64,000 bases of DNA from Pseudomonas sp. PIC25. GTDB taxonomy: Bacteria; Pseudomonadota; Gammaproteobacteria; Pseudomonadales; Pseudomonadaceae. Shown piece by piece: positions 63,742 through 64,000 of this stretch. The position numbers were made by a program, and so were the translations under genes. A model generated the notes under the pieces. That model did no database searches. It had not been told where the DNA came from and worked only from the letters and a program-made list of their open reading frames with translations. Numbering within the stretch: the first letter of the stretch is position 1; the number at the start of each line of letters is the position of its first letter. The stretch lies in the NCBI RefSeq assembly GCF_002286785.1, contig NZ_MUJY01000142.1, positions 1-64,000 of the forward strand, in the 5' to 3' direction.

Positions 63742-64000
63742 TCATTGGGCGAAGACGTCCTTGAAGAAGGCTTTCATGTCGGCCCAGGAGCGTTCGTCGG
63801 CTTCTTTCTGGTAGGCGATGTCCAGGCCGTGGCCTTTGTGGGCGTCGGCGTCGGGGTTGGTGAAGCCGTGCTTGGCGCCGGGGAGGCTGACGAAACGGTA
63901 GTCGGCGCCGGCGGCGTCGAGTTCGGCCTTGAAAGCGCCGATTTGCTTGGGCGGGATAAAGCTGTCGGCCTCGCCATGTTCGACAAGGATCTTGGCCTTC
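63742..64000 (-). CDS. Dienelactone hydrolase family protein, 3' end (partial)
   Basis: The last 85 residues of an alpha/beta hydrolase; the rest is beyond the window. Visible text KAKILVEHGEADSFIPPKQI contains the catalytic aspartate, and GAKHGFTNPDADAH contains the catalytic histidine, both in the standard places for the dienelactone hydrolase family. The stop codon is at 63742-63744. Confidence 0.85.
   Translation of the reverse strand, partial: KAKILVEHGEADSFIPPKQIGAFKAELDAAGADYRFVSLPGAKHGFTNPDADAHKGHGLDIAYQKEADERSWADMKAFFKDVFAQ

Noticed and set aside
63657-63764. Short frame starting MPNWFYDHLMEKPRR
   Set aside because: It runs through the bidirectional terminator and has no ribosome-binding site or known relatives.

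Overview
The window is GC-rich DNA from a gammaproteobacterium, most likely a Pseudomonas of the aeruginosa / nitroreducens / citronellolis type. The evidence is a LasB-type elastase, an MvaT-family H-NS-like silencer, a PcpS-like phosphopantetheinyl transferase, a CspA with Pseudomonas-like sequence, many GTAG-type REP palindromes, and several small protein families (DUF3509, DUF6279, VF_A0006 four-cysteine) usually seen in Pseudomonas. I infer the genus from these families; no alignment was run.

Left half (about 157-35042): an almost complete lateral (Flag-2 / Laf-type) flagellar locus, distinct from the polar system expected in a pseudomonad. On the minus strand are fliP-fliN-fliM (rotor and export); fliQ, fliR, flhB and flhA are not in the window. 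On the plus strand, the sigma-54 activator lafK is followed by fliEFGHIJ, then flgMN (anti-sigma factor and chaperone). An orphan type VI secretion cassette (a DUF2235 phospholipase-like effector and two duplicated DUF2931 lipoproteins) lies inside the locus on the opposite strand. Next come fliD-fliS-fliT-fliK-fliL-fliA(sigma-28)-motA-motB, a ToxR/ToxS-like membrane regulator pair, the lateral flagellin lafA, flgA, the divergent rod/hook/ring/junction operon flgBCDEFGHIJKL, and a LafW-like hook-associated protein. The sequence supports a regulatory cascade. Good -24/-12 sigma-54 sites precede fliD and flgB. A different, strikingly conserved element (A/T-rich patch, CATTTAA, GCCGG, GGTCGC) precedes both flgM and lafA and is the likely promoter of the lateral sigma-28. 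FliM lacks the N-terminal CheY-binding segment, so the lateral motor is probably not steered by chemotaxis.

Middle (35043-52509): an MvaT-family silencer directly beside the flagellar island; lipoproteins; a thioredoxin-reductase-like flavoprotein with an altered NADPH motif; a membrane GGDEF diguanylate cyclase; a protealysin-like M4 protease with its emfourin inhibitor in an overlapping operon; a pseudouridine synthase; a soluble aldose dehydrogenase; a sodium:solute symporter; a TorF-type porin-like lipoprotein; a CvfB-like RNA-binding protein; and a stress-type operon (ElaB/DUF3618, holin-X family). A small DUF3509 gene has a near-consensus sigma-54 promoter.

Right part (52510-64000): secreted elastase LasB, a small SutA-like protein next to cspA, a FAD oxidoreductase fused to a Rieske domain, several small proteins, a phytase-like esterase, dGTPase, a polysaccharide deacetylase, PcpS, and the 3' end of a dienelactone hydrolase gene cut by the window edge. 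REP palindromes of two related types (GTAGGAGC-AGCTCTGCT and GTAGGGGCGAATTTATTCGCC) fill most larger intergenic gaps. I saw no tRNA, rRNA, CRISPR array or insertion sequence.
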